64,000 nt of DNA from Conchiformibius sp. (GTDB taxonomy: Bacteria; Pseudomonadota; Gammaproteobacteria; Burkholderiales; Neisseriaceae), in assembly GCA_029984035.1 (NCBI GenBank), contig JASBYJ010000002.1:186001-250000 (forward strand). The letters run 5' to 3'. This document shows positions 7,974 to 16,968 of the stretch, one piece after another. The notes beneath the pieces were generated by a model, which was not told the DNA's origin, made no database searches, and was given only the letters and a program-made list of their open reading frames with translations. The position numbers were made by a program, and so were the translations under genes. How positions within the stretch are numbered: the stretch's first letter is position 1; every line of letters begins with the position of its first letter.

Positions 7974-9974
7974 TTATTGTTTTTTCTTGCTGTCCAACAT
8001 GGCCATCAGGCTGCCTAATCTTTCTTTGCCTTCGGCTTTGCTGACTATGGGTTGTCCGCCTTTTCTGCCGAGTATTTCGATTTCTCCAGCAGGCATTTCG
8101 TCAAAAAAGCGGCTGGGTTCGGGAAATTGCCATACGCCTTGTTTTTTGCGTTTGCTGCAGTGGGTGAGGGTGAGGCTGTGTTTGGCGCGGGTGATGCCGA
8201 CATACATCAGGCGGCGCTCTTCTTCGATTTTTTTGTGGTCGCTTTCGTCTTCGATTTTGGGAAACAGTCCTTCTTCGCAGCCCACTAAATAGACAAACGG
8301 GTATTCCAAACCTTTGGATGCGTGCAGTGTGGACAGTTTGACGGCATCGGTTTCTTCATCGTTTTTGCCTTCGAGCAGGGTCATCAGAGCAATGGTTTGC
8401 GAGAGTTCAATCAGGGTTTTGCCGTCTTGTTCGCCTTTGCGGGCGAGCCAGGCGGCGAGGTCTTGTATGTTGCGCCAGCGGTTTTCGGCGATGCGGCTGT
8501 TTTCTTCGTGGGCGTATAGGTGCTGTTCGTAGGCAATGTCGGTAAGCAAATCCTGTATGGTTCCGCCTGCACTTTCGGTTTCTGCGCGAGTGCGGTAATT
8601 TTGCACCGTTGCGGTGAAGCTTTGTACGGCTTCGCGGTTTTTGGCGTTGAGCGCGGTAAGGGCTTCTAGATTGCAGGCTGCCTGAAACAGGCTGCAGTGG
8701 TGTTGTTTGGCATAGTCGTTGAGTTTGCCGAGCGTGGTGTCGCCTATGCCGCGTTTGGGGGTGGTGGCGGCGCGGAGAAAGGCGGGGTCGTCATCTTGGT
8801 TGGCGAGCAGGCGCATATAAGCAAGAATGTCTTTGATTTCGGCTTTTTCAAAAAAGCTTTGTCCGCCGGAGAGTCGGTAGGGAATACGCGCCGAGCGGAG
8901 GGCTTCTTCAAACAGTTTAGCTTGATGGTTGCCGCGGTAGAGTATGGCGTAGTCGGCGTAATTGTTGCCGTGAATGGTTTTGTTGCGTGCGATTTGTCCT
9001 GCAACGTATTCGGCTTCGTGGGTTTCGCTGGTGCAGGTAACGATGCGTACGGCATCGCCTTCGCCTAATTGCGACCAGAGGGTTTTGGGAAAGAGTTTGG
9101 GATTGTTGGCGATAACGCTGTTGGCGACTTTTAAAATGCGTGCAGTGGAGCGGTAGTTTTGTTCGAGTTTGATGACTTTGAGTTGCGGGTAATCTTCTTG
9201 CAGACGGCGTAGATTTTCCATGTCGGCTCCGCGCCATGCGTAGATGCTTTGGTCGTCATCGCCGACTGCGGTGAACATGCCTTCCGCTCCGCTGAGCAGG
9301 CGCATCAGGGCGTATTGGCAGGCGTTGGTGTCTTGGCATTCATCGATGAGCAGATAGCGCAGACGGCGTTGCCATTTTTGTTTGATGTCGTTGTTTTGTC
9401 GGAATAATAAAACGGGTAGGCGGATAAGGTCGTCGAAATCGACAGCTTGGTAGCTTTCCAATGTCGCTTGATAGGCGGCGTAGAGTTGGGCGGTTTGCCG
9501 CTGCCAGTCGTCTTGGGCTGCCTGAAAGGCTTCTTCGGGGGTTTTGAGGTCGTTTTTCCAAAGGGAGATTTGTTGTTGGGCGTTGAAAACGGCTTCGCGT
9601 CCGCTGCTTGACGAGAGTTCGGCGATAATTTTTCCGCTGTCGGAAGCATCGAGTATGGAAAAGTTTTTTTTGTAGCCGCTGTGTTCGGCTTCTTCGCGCA
9701 GTATCCGCATGCCGAGCGAGTGGAAAGTGCAGACGGTCAGTCCGCGGGTGTGTTCTTTTCCGAGCATGGCGGCAATGCGCTCTTGCATTTCTTGCGCGGC
9801 TTTATTGGTGAAGGTAATGGCGGCGATGCTGTTCGGGGGGTAGCCGATATGCCGTATCATGTAGGCGATTTTTTCGGTGATGACGCGGGTTTTGCCGCTG
9901 CCTGCACCGGCCAATACAAATAAAGGGCCGCCCAGGTATTCTACGGCGGCTTGTTGTTGGGTGTTTAGGGTCAT
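7974..9974 (-). CDS. rep: ATP-dependent DNA helicase Rep (UvrD/Rep family)
   Basis: This 666-residue superfamily 1 helicase moves 3' to 5' on single-stranded DNA and helps forks pass protein blocks. It has the Walker A motif AGAGSGKTR, the AITFTNKAA motif Ia, the DECQDTN motif II, VGDDDQSIYAWRGA motif III, LEQNYRS motif IV and TLHASKGLEYP near the C-terminus. Its length and N-terminal sequence favour Rep over UvrD or PcrA, which are usually longer. An uptake word lies within it at 8675-8686, and another palindromic copy lies just past the stop at 7955-7966. Confidence 0.93.
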   Translation of the reverse strand: MTLNTQQQAAVEYLGGPLFVLAGAGSGKTRVITEKIAYMIRHIGYPPNSIAAITFTNKAAQEMQERIAAMLGKEHTRGLTVCTFHSLGMRILREEAEHSGYKKNFSILDASDSGKIIAELSSSSGREAVFNAQQQISLWKNDLKTPEEAFQAAQDDWQRQTAQLYAAYQATLESYQAVDFDDLIRLPVLLFRQNNDIKQKWQRRLRYLLIDECQDTNACQYALMRLLSGAEGMFTAVGDDDQSIYAWRGADMENLRRLQEDYPQLKVIKLEQNYRSTARILKVANSVIANNPKLFPKTLWSQLGEGDAVRIVTCTSETHEAEYVAGQIARNKTIHGNNYADYAILYRGNHQAKLFEEALRSARIPYRLSGGQSFFEKAEIKDILAYMRLLANQDDDPAFLRAATTPKRGIGDTTLGKLNDYAKQHHCSLFQAACNLEALTALNAKNREAVQSFTATVQNYRTRAETESAGGTIQDLLTDIAYEQHLYAHEENSRIAENRWRNIQDLAAWLARKGEQDGKTLIELSQTIALMTLLEGKNDEETDAVKLSTLHASKGLEYPFVYLVGCEEGLFPKIEDESDHKKIEEERRLMYVGITRAKHSLTLTHCSKRKKQGVWQFPEPSRFFDEMPAGEIEILGRKGGQPIVSKAEGKERLGSLMAMLDSKKKQ

Positions 9975-10022
9975 GGTGTTGTTGGGGGATTGGGGCCGCC
10001 TGAAAAGAAGCGGGAAAGGAAA

Positions 10023-10053
10023 AATCCGTTTTCAGGCTGCCTGAAAACGGATT
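10023..10053 (-). terminator. Terminator after fadD with extended uptake palindrome
   Basis: The uptake palindrome is extended to 15-base arms (AATCCGTTTTCAGGC and its complement) around a single central base. On the minus strand, in the direction of fadD transcription, the stem runs into ATTTTTCC. It lies about 35 bases past the fadD stop. Confidence 0.6.
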
Positions 10054-10086
10054 GTACGGTTTTTTCAGGCAGCCTGTGCCGATTGC

Positions 10087-11751
10087 TTATGCGTTGTCGC
10101 GCAATTCTCTGCGTAGGATTTTGCCGACATTGGATTTGGGCAGCTCGTCGCGGAATTCGATGTCGCGCGGTACTTTATAGCCGGTGAGCTGGCTGCGGCA
10201 ATAGGCAATCAGTTCTTCCGCATCGAGGCTTTCATCGCGTTTGACGACAAACAGCTTGAGTGCTTCGCCTGTTTTTTCGCTTTTCACGCCGATACACGCC
10301 ACTTCCTGTACTTTGGGATGGTGGGCTACTACATCTTCGATTTCATTGGGATAAACGTTAAATCCCGATACCACTATCAAATCTTTTTTGCGGTCGACCA
10401 GTTTGAGTTGTCCTGTTTCGTCCATGACGGCGATGTCGCCGGTATCGAGCCAACCGTCTTGGTCGATGACTTTGGCGGTTTCTTCGGGCTTGTTCCAATA
10501 GCCGCGCATCACTTGCGGGCCGCGTACCCAAAGTTCACCCGTTTCGTTTACCGGTAGTACTTTGCCTGTACTGTCGCGCAACTGGACTTCGGTAGAGGGC
10601 AATGGGAAGCCGATACCGCCGGTATATTCGCTGTTGTCGAGCGGATTGACGCATACGCCCGGACTCGCTTCGGTGAGACCGTAGGCATCGATAATCGGCA
10701 GTCCGACAACCTGCTTCCATTCTTTTGCAACCGCTTCTTGGGTGGCCATACCACCGCCGAAGCTGAGTTTCCATGTGGAGAAATCCACTTGTCGGAATTC
10801 GGGTTTTGACAACATGGCGCGGAATAAGGTATTGAGACCAATAAAGACGGTAACGGGATATTTGCGCAGTTCTTTGATAAAGCCGTCCAAATCGCGTGGA
10901 TTGGTAATCAGGACGGCCGTAGCGCCTGCTTTGATGAACAGGAGCAGATTGATGGTCAGCGCAAGGATGTGGTAAAGCGGCAATGCGGCGATTACGGTTT
11001 CTTTACCTTCTTCCAACAAGGATTTAATCCATTCGCTGCCTTGTAATATATTGGCGCAGATATTGCCGTGCGTGAGCATCGCTCCTTTGGCCAGTCCGGT
11101 GGTGCCGCCCGTGTATTGCAGAAACGCCAAATCGTCTCGGGTTAAGGATACGGCTTGGAAGTTTTGCTGTGCGCCCAAAGCCAATGCTTTTTTGAAAGCA
11201 ACGGCGCCGTTGATGCGGTAGTCGGGAACCATTTTTTTGATTTTGCGTAATACGAAATTCATCAGGCTGCCTTTCAGGCTGCCGAACATTTCGCCGATAT
11301 TGGCGATAATGACATGTTGTATTTGCGTATTGGGCAATACCAGTTCCAAAGTGTTGGCGAAATTTTCCAAAACCACGATAGCGGTTGCGCCGCTGTCTTT
11401 GAGCTGGTGTTCCAGTTCGCGCGGAGTGTAGAGAGGGTTGGTGTTTACCGCCACCATGCCTGCCTGCAAAATACCGAATACCGCTATCGGATATTGCAGC
11501 ACGTTTGGCATCATAATGGCCACGCGGGAGCCGCGCGGCAGTTTCAAAACGTTTTGCAGGTAAGAGGCGAAATCTGTAGAGAGTTTGCCCAATTCGCCGT
11601 AGCTCAGGGTTTTGCCCATATTGATAAAGGCGGTGCGGTCGGCATAACGCGCCACGCTTTGACGCACTATGTCTACGACTGACTGATACTGCGTCAGATC
11701 TATTTCGTGAGCGATGTCGGGGGCATAATTTTTCAGCCAGATTTTTTCCAT
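10087..11751 (-). CDS. fadD: Long-chain fatty acid-CoA ligase
   Basis: The 554-residue enzyme activates fatty acids to acyl-CoA through an acyl-AMP intermediate. It contains the AMP-binding motif YTGGTTGLAKGAM, the YGLTEASP motif, the segment GWLDTGDIAVMDE and the C-terminal catalytic-lysine region ELPKSNVGKILRRELR. The length is close to that of E. coli FadD. The start is supported by AAGGG about eight bases upstream. No other beta-oxidation gene lies nearby. The enzyme could therefore serve mainly in taking up host fatty acids for lipids, which is inference. Confidence 0.92.
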   Translation of the reverse strand: MEKIWLKNYAPDIAHEIDLTQYQSVVDIVRQSVARYADRTAFINMGKTLSYGELGKLSTDFASYLQNVLKLPRGSRVAIMMPNVLQYPIAVFGILQAGMVAVNTNPLYTPRELEHQLKDSGATAIVVLENFANTLELVLPNTQIQHVIIANIGEMFGSLKGSLMNFVLRKIKKMVPDYRINGAVAFKKALALGAQQNFQAVSLTRDDLAFLQYTGGTTGLAKGAMLTHGNICANILQGSEWIKSLLEEGKETVIAALPLYHILALTINLLLFIKAGATAVLITNPRDLDGFIKELRKYPVTVFIGLNTLFRAMLSKPEFRQVDFSTWKLSFGGGMATQEAVAKEWKQVVGLPIIDAYGLTEASPGVCVNPLDNSEYTGGIGFPLPSTEVQLRDSTGKVLPVNETGELWVRGPQVMRGYWNKPEETAKVIDQDGWLDTGDIAVMDETGQLKLVDRKKDLIVVSGFNVYPNEIEDVVAHHPKVQEVACIGVKSEKTGEALKLFVVKRDESLDAEELIAYCRSQLTGYKVPRDIEFRDELPKSNVGKILRRELRDNA

Positions 11752-12122
11752 TTTTCAAACCCTTATTTTATAAAGGCGCGCTGATTTGCGCACAATGTTC
11801 GGGATTATAGCAAAAAACGGATGGCTTTTTTTGAAGCTTGCATAACAGTGTCTAACGCTTTCCCACAATTTCTGTGGATAAGTTTGCAGATAAAGTCGGG
11901 AAAGGCCAAAAACTTTCTTTCAGGCAGCCTGTTTCTCTTGTTTTGCATAAAAAATAAGCAGTTTTATGCTTGTCAAACAAAACAAAAAACTTATAGAAAA
12001 TTTATTGATAAACAGTAACATAATTTATTAATGCATGACGCGTACGGTTGGTTGTGGTAGTCTTATCGCTGTTTTTACACAATATTTACTTTTATCGGTT
12101 TGCACGATAGAAACGGAGCAAT
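11752..12122. promoter_or_regulatory. AT-rich divergent spacer between fadD and trpF
   Basis: This 371-base spacer must hold promoters for both flanking genes. It is clearly richer in A and T than its neighbours, mostly at 11940-12100. It contains one perfect DnaA-box-like 9-mer, TGTGGATAA, at 11873-11881 and an imperfect uptake word near 11929. Only one box is present, so an origin is not supported. A 65-codon open frame here shows no protein features. Confidence 0.5.
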
Positions 12123-12752
12123 ATGGGTTCGGTGCGGGTGAAAATCTGCGGTATGACCCGACCTGAAGATGCGTTGGCGGCGGCGCATTACGGCGCAGAC
12201 GCTATAGGGTTGGTTTTCTTTTCAGGCAGCAGGCGCTGTGTGGATATCGAACAGGCGCGGCGGATTATTGCGGTGTTGCCGCCTTTGGTGGCGGTTGTCG
12301 CTTTGTTTGTGAATGCCGAAGCCGAATACGTCAACCGTGTATTGCGCGAATTACCGATAGACGTATTGCAGTTTCACGGCGATGAAGACGCCGGTTTTTG
12401 CCGCAGTTTCCGCCGCCCTTATTGGAAAGCGGTGCGCGTGCGCAGCCGTGAAGACATTCAGGCAGCCTTCCGCGATTATCCGGATGCGCGTGCCATCGTA
12501 TTGGATGCGTGGTCGCAAGGCGAATACGGCGGCACGGGCAAGAGTTTTGACTGGTCGCTGCTGCCCGAAGATGCGGAGCGTCCTTGGATACTGGCCGGAG
12601 GCCTTACTCCCGACAATATCGCCGCAGCTTTGCAGCAAACACGCGCGTGTGCGGTGGACGTGTCCGGCGGAGTGGAAGAGAGCGCGGGCATCAAATCACC
12701 ACAGAAAACGGCTGCTTTTATCCGAGCCTGTAAAGTGCATTCCTATATTTGA
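12123..12752 (+). CDS. trpF: Phosphoribosylanthranilate isomerase
   Basis: This enzyme converts phosphoribosylanthranilate to CdRP in tryptophan synthesis. The 209-residue protein has the family's start VKICGMTRPEDA, the DVLQFHGDE segment that supplies the barrel, and the phosphate-binding end LAGGLTPDNIAAAL followed by VDVSGGVEES. The catalytic Cys (in ICGM) and the Asp (in VLDAW) are present. The gene is not linked to other trp genes here, which is common in beta-proteobacteria. A gene for a phospholipase-D-type lipoprotein starts six bases after its stop. Confidence 0.95.
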   Translation: MGSVRVKICGMTRPEDALAAAHYGADAIGLVFFSGSRRCVDIEQARRIIAVLPPLVAVVALFVNAEAEYVNRVLRELPIDVLQFHGDEDAGFCRSFRRPYWKAVRVRSREDIQAAFRDYPDARAIVLDAWSQGEYGGTGKSFDWSLLPEDAERPWILAGGLTPDNIAAALQQTRACAVDVSGGVEESAGIKSPQKTAAFIRACKVHSYI

Positions 12753-12758
12753 CGATTT

Positions 12759-14258
12759 ATGAAACGTTTCATTTCGCTGTTATTTGTTTTTCTGCTGGCC
12801 GCCTGTCAGAGTTTGCCCGATTTGGCATTGCGCGAGCCTTCTTCTTATATTGATGTCGCGCATACGCCCCGTTTGGAGGCCGCTTTAAGGCTGCCTGAAA
12901 AGGTTCGTAAACCGCCTAAAGCGGTTGCGGCGAATGAAGAACCTTTGTTTGACGCTTCCGTATATGTTTTGGACAGCAACCGTGATGCGCTCAATGCGCG
13001 CATTATGTTGCTCGACCATGCTGCATCATCTATTGATGCGCAATACTATATCTGGCGTAAAGACCGTTCAGGCAGCCTGTTGTTTCAAAAGCTGCTTCGG
13101 GCGGCCGAGCGCGGTGTACGCATCCGCTTGCTGTTGGATGACAACAATACCGACGGCATGGATGACGTGCTGGCCGCATTGGATGCACACGAAAATATCC
13201 AAATCAGACTGTTCAACCCTTTTCTCAACCGCCGTTGGCGGGCATGGGGATATCTGACCGATTTTCCGCGCCTCAACCGCCGTATGCACAACAAAGCTTT
13301 ATTGGCAGACAACCGCGCCGCCATCATAGGCGGGCGCAATATTGCAGACGAGTATTTTGATTTTGGCACGGGTGAAACGTTTGCCGATATGGATATATTG
13401 GTGGGAGGGGAGATTGTTCCGCGTATTTCCCAAGAGTTCGACCGCTATTGGAACAGTGATTCCGCTTATCCTTTCGGCAGTATCGTGAAAAAAACCGATG
13501 CCGAGGGCGGTTTGCGCCATCTGCAGCAGGATTTTTCCAAAACGCTGCCGTATTCCGAAGATTTCGAGGCGGAACGCTATGCGTCCGCACAAGTGCAGTT
13601 GGTGAGCGATGACCCTGCCAAGGCATTGGACAGAAAGGTGAAAGTCGATATTACAACGCATTTGGGCAATGCCCTGCAAATGCCTCTGCGCGAACTATAT
13701 TTGGTCAGCCCCTATTTTGTTCCGACCAAAACCGGCACTGCGTTATTGAAAACCTTGGTCGGGCAAGGTGTGGATACCACGGTGTTTACCAACTCTTTGG
13801 CAGCCAATGACGTTACCCCCGTGCATTCGGGGTATGCGCGTTACCGCAAGAAACTGCTTCAGGCAGGGGTGAAACTGTATGAATTCAAAAACGGCAGCGG
13901 ACGCCATCTTGACCGCGGTTTGACCGGCAGTTCCGCCACCAGCCTGCATGCCAAGACTTTTATCGCCGACAAAGAACGCGTATTTGTCGGCTCGTTTAAT
14001 CTCGACCCGCGTTCGGCAAAACTCAATACGGAAATGGGTTTGGTCATTCACCAACCGCTGCTGGCGCAGACGATACAGGAGCGTTTGCAGGAAAACGCAG
14101 ACGAATCGGCCTATGAGGTACAACTCAACGAGAAGGGGCGTTTGCAGTGGCAGGATAACAGCGAGGGACACACCTACGGCAAAGAACCGAAAACATCTTG
14201 GTTCAAGCGTTTGCTTAACCGTATTTTTTCACTGTTGCCGATAGAGCGATTACTGTAA
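12759..14258 (+). CDS. Phospholipase D / cardiolipin synthase-type lipoprotein (ClsC-like)
   Basis: The 499-residue protein begins with a signal peptide and lipobox (FLLAAC, Cys16), so it is probably anchored in an envelope membrane facing the periplasm. It carries two HKD catalytic motifs, HNKALLADN near residue 177 and HAKTFIADK near 397, each followed by a GGRN or GSFNLDPRS block. This layout matches the ClsC/YmdC branch, which transfers phosphatidyl groups to make cardiolipin. The related YmdB partner is not adjacent. An uptake word at 12888-12899 is read in frame as RLPEK. Whether it is a synthase or a hydrolase cannot be told from sequence alone. Confidence 0.85.
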   Translation: MKRFISLLFVFLLAACQSLPDLALREPSSYIDVAHTPRLEAALRLPEKVRKPPKAVAANEEPLFDASVYVLDSNRDALNARIMLLDHAASSIDAQYYIWRKDRSGSLLFQKLLRAAERGVRIRLLLDDNNTDGMDDVLAALDAHENIQIRLFNPFLNRRWRAWGYLTDFPRLNRRMHNKALLADNRAAIIGGRNIADEYFDFGTGETFADMDILVGGEIVPRISQEFDRYWNSDSAYPFGSIVKKTDAEGGLRHLQQDFSKTLPYSEDFEAERYASAQVQLVSDDPAKALDRKVKVDITTHLGNALQMPLRELYLVSPYFVPTKTGTALLKTLVGQGVDTTVFTNSLAANDVTPVHSGYARYRKKLLQAGVKLYEFKNGSGRHLDRGLTGSSATSLHAKTFIADKERVFVGSFNLDPRSAKLNTEMGLVIHQPLLAQTIQERLQENADESAYEVQLNEKGRLQWQDNSEGHTYGKEPKTSWFKRLLNRIFSLLPIERLL

Positions 14259-14335
14259 AAATAAGTTTTTATTTCCCGAGTTTTTGTTAAAATTCGGAAA
14301 TCGTTTTTTGAAACCCAACAGACAGAAAGAACATT

Positions 14336-15595
14336 ATGGCTAAAATCCTTCCTATAGCCGCGGTTGTGGTTGCGCTTGGTGCGGCTGCTGCGGGCGGCGG
14401 TATGTATGCCGACAGCAAACTGCGCGAAGGTTACAACACCCAAGAGCGCGATGCGCGTATTCAAACCACCGTGTCCGAATTCGATATGGGCGTGCTTTCA
14501 GGCAGCGCAGCGTGGAAAACCGATATTACGCCCGATTTGTGTTCGCCCGAAACGAAAATCACCTTACGCGGCGAAGATGTGATTACGCGGAAACTGGACG
14601 GTTATCACATTCAATCCAAAGTTTATTTGTCGCAGCCCGAGAAAGAAGTGTTTCTGTTTAATGCCGATACGGATGCGGGTTTTGACGGCGGCTTGACCAG
14701 CCGTTTGGAAATGCCCGGCGGCAGCTTGAGCGAAAAAGATTTCTCCTTGTCGTGGCAAAACGTTACGGCCGAGATTGATATGCACAAGGAAGACAAACGC
14801 TATGCCGTAACGAAGCTGGATATGTATGTCCCCGAGGTGCAGGTGCGCAATGGGGCGTGGTCTTTTTTGGTGCAAAATATGCGCTATAACGCTGCGGGAG
14901 ACAATTTGGCAGCAAATGCCGCCGGAAATCTCAATTCCGACACGGCATTCACTGTGGAAGCTTTGAAAGCGACTGGTCCGAATGCCAGTTTGATGGAATG
15001 GTCGGGCTTGAATGTTTCAGGCAGCTTTGTTGACGGCAAATGGCGTTCCCGAAATAGTCTGAATAATCTCATCTTGAAAATTAATGAAGTTAATCAGAAC
15101 CATACCATAACCGATATGAAGTTAAACTATGATGTCGCTTTCGGTAAAGAAGCATTGAGCGATTTGATGCCGATGGTTTTGGAACAGCAAAAACGCTGTG
15201 TTCCGCCTGAAGAACTGGCTGCTTTGGTAGAAAAAGTGAGCAAACGGATTCTTAACAGTGGAATCACGTTGGATTCTAAAGGCAACCAAATGATATTTGA
15301 CGGAGCGAAGGTGACGATGGAAGGAGAATTGTCGTTTCCGCCCGGCGAGTATTCAAAAGACAAAACCGACCGCTCTCTTCTTAAAGCGCTCACTTACCGC
15401 GTGTATGTAGATATGGAGAAAAACTTTCTGCGTCAAATCGCCAGAAGCACTATGCTGGCGCGGAATGTTCAGGTAACGGAAGAGCAGATTGAGGAAGAGG
15501 TTAAAGCCTATATCGAGCAGGCTATGCAGGTTGCCCCGCGAAATATACGCGATACGGGGGATAAACTGGTATTTGAAAAGAGTTCGGATAACTGA
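14336..15595 (+). CDS. YdgA-like protein (DUF945 family)
   Basis: The 419-residue protein begins with a hydrophobic N-terminal segment rich in Ala and Gly (residues 5-24), acting as a signal anchor or signal peptide. The rest is a repetitive beta-rich region typical of the YdgA/DUF945 family of envelope proteins, whose function is not settled. An AGAAAGAA stretch just before the ATG at 14336 serves as ribosome binding site. The C-terminal segment EEQIEEEVKAYIEQAMQVA is strongly acidic and probably helical. It is monocistronic, with a hairpin terminator 40 bases downstream. Confidence 0.75.
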   Translation: MAKILPIAAVVVALGAAAAGGGMYADSKLREGYNTQERDARIQTTVSEFDMGVLSGSAAWKTDITPDLCSPETKITLRGEDVITRKLDGYHIQSKVYLSQPEKEVFLFNADTDAGFDGGLTSRLEMPGGSLSEKDFSLSWQNVTAEIDMHKEDKRYAVTKLDMYVPEVQVRNGAWSFLVQNMRYNAAGDNLAANAAGNLNSDTAFTVEALKATGPNASLMEWSGLNVSGSFVDGKWRSRNSLNNLILKINEVNQNHTITDMKLNYDVAFGKEALSDLMPMVLEQQKRCVPPEELAALVEKVSKRILNSGITLDSKGNQMIFDGAKVTMEGELSFPPGEYSKDKTDRSLLKALTYRVYVDMEKNFLRQIARSTMLARNVQVTEEQIEEEVKAYIEQAMQVAPRNIRDTGDKLVFEKSSDN

Positions 15596-15634
15596 TTGGT
15601 TAAATTAATCATTTGGTGAAAACTGATACTGTGC

Positions 15635-15677
15635 AGGCTGCCTGAAAAGCTATAACGGCTTTTTAGGCAGCCTTTTG
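15635..15677 (+). terminator. Terminator after the YdgA-like gene, made with an uptake word
   Basis: AGGCTGCCTGAAAAGC pairs with GCTTTTTAGGCAGCCT (16 pairs, one mismatch) around a seven-base loop, followed by TTTTG. The stem begins 40 bases after the stop codon at 15595. Confidence 0.8.
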
Positions 15678-16059
15678 TAATAGGACGGCTGCGTATATAG
15701 ATTTTGAGCGATGATTTGATGTAAATTCTGCCTTCTAACTATTTGGGATAAAATGATTTATTCAATATGGTATTGGTCGGCACTGTATGGTAAGAAAGTG
15801 TATAAACTATCGTGTATCCCAATATTCCGGAGAAGCCTTCTGGGGATAGATAAGAATATACGGCGGAGTAAGAGAGATTAGAACGTTGTTTACGCTTTCA
15901 GGCAGCCTGATTTAGGGCTGCCTGAAAGCGTTTCGGTTTTCAAAGAAGCGGATGTATTCATTCCCGGCTGTTTTTTAGGATTGCCTTTGCATGATTGGTT
16001 TAGTGCTTTATCACGCGGCAGCCGCATAAGCCGTATGATTTTTTATTGTTGTTTTTTTA
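15678..16059. other. Gene-poor spacer between convergent genes
   Basis: No convincing coding region is seen in these 380 bases. They contain a 16-base-pair inverted repeat made of two uptake-like words at 15892-15931 and otherwise unremarkable AT-rich DNA. Confidence 0.5.
15892..15931. repeat. Inverted repeat of two uptake-like words
   Basis: ACGCTTTCAGGCAGCC at 15892-15907 pairs perfectly with its complement at 15916-15931 around an eight-base loop. Neither flank has a strong T run. It may be a weak terminator or simply paired uptake words. Confidence 0.6.
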
Positions 16060-16800
16060 TCAGCTATTTTGTTGTAAGTAAACAATTTCTCCGCTTCTGC
16101 CCCGACTTTCTCTGCTGGCCCAATAGACGAATTGGGGCATGATGTCTTCCATATTTTTACGTTCTGAAGCGGTTTCGCCCGGATGGGTTTTCAGTCGTTG
16201 CGGCGAATTGATGCGTCCCGGTATCAAAACATTGGCGCGAAGGTGTTCGAAACGTTCCCATTCGTCTGCCATGACTTTGCACAAATAGTTGAGGGCGGCT
16301 TTGGATGCGCCGAATCCGCCCCAGTAGGCTTGCGGGGTTTCGCTGTGGCTTTCGCCGACAAAAATAACGGAAGCGTCTTCGGAATGTTGCAGCATCGGCA
16401 GCATGGCACGGGTCAATGCCATAGGCGCAACGGTGTTGATGCGGTATTGGTTAACCCATTCGGCTACGGTTTGTACGTCCAAAGGGGAAAGGGCGTAGAA
16501 ATAAGAGGCGCAGTGGACGATGCCGTCCAGTTTGCCTTCCGTGGCTTCGGCTATGGTGAGTGCGAGTTGTTCGAATTCTTTTTCTTCTGCGGCGATTAAA
16601 TCGAAGCAAACGGCATAGGGTTCGGGAGCATCCGGAATGGCACGGATTTCATCGTACACTTTTTCCAAATTCTTACGGTTTCTTGCCATGAGAATAACGG
16701 TGGCGCCTGCCCGGGCGTAGGCTTTGGCGGTTTGGCTGCCCAGTCCTTGTGATGCGCCGGTGATAAGTATGGTTTTGTTTTTTAAATTGTTTGGATTCAT
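16060..16800 (-). CDS. YciK-like short-chain dehydrogenase/reductase family protein
   Basis: The 246-residue protein has the SDR Rossmann fold with the nucleotide-binding motif TGASQGLG at residues 14-21, the NTVAP segment and the C-terminal half of the family. It resembles the YciK group. At the position of the usual catalytic tyrosine (YxxxK) the sequence reads GGFGASK. Phe163 therefore stands four residues before Lys167, with a tyrosine four residues earlier at 159. The substrate is unknown and activity may be changed or lost. The gene stands alone between a convergent YdgA-like gene and a flippase gene. Confidence 0.8.
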   Translation of the reverse strand: MNPNNLKNKTILITGASQGLGSQTAKAYARAGATVILMARNRKNLEKVYDEIRAIPDAPEPYAVCFDLIAAEEKEFEQLALTIAEATEGKLDGIVHCASYFYALSPLDVQTVAEWVNQYRINTVAPMALTRAMLPMLQHSEDASVIFVGESHSETPQAYWGGFGASKAALNYLCKVMADEWERFEHLRANVLIPGRINSPQRLKTHPGETASERKNMEDIMPQFVYWASRESRGRSGEIVYLQQNS

Positions 16801-16968
16801 GGTGTATGCTTTCTGTCGGAAGGTTTCGCTATTTTAAGGCATATCTGCTTTTCAGGCAGCCTGAAAACGTTGGGGAGGATTTTTAGGACGGATAAATTGG
16901 GAGAGGGTGTATCTTTGTAATGATTTTCATCTGCTGCGGGTGGTTTCGTCCAATGCGCTTTATGGGAT

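Noticed and set aside
11752..12122. AT-rich spacer with a DnaA-like box considered as a replication origin.
   Set aside because: Only one box, no dnaA, dnaN or gidB beside it, and no cluster of 13-mers.
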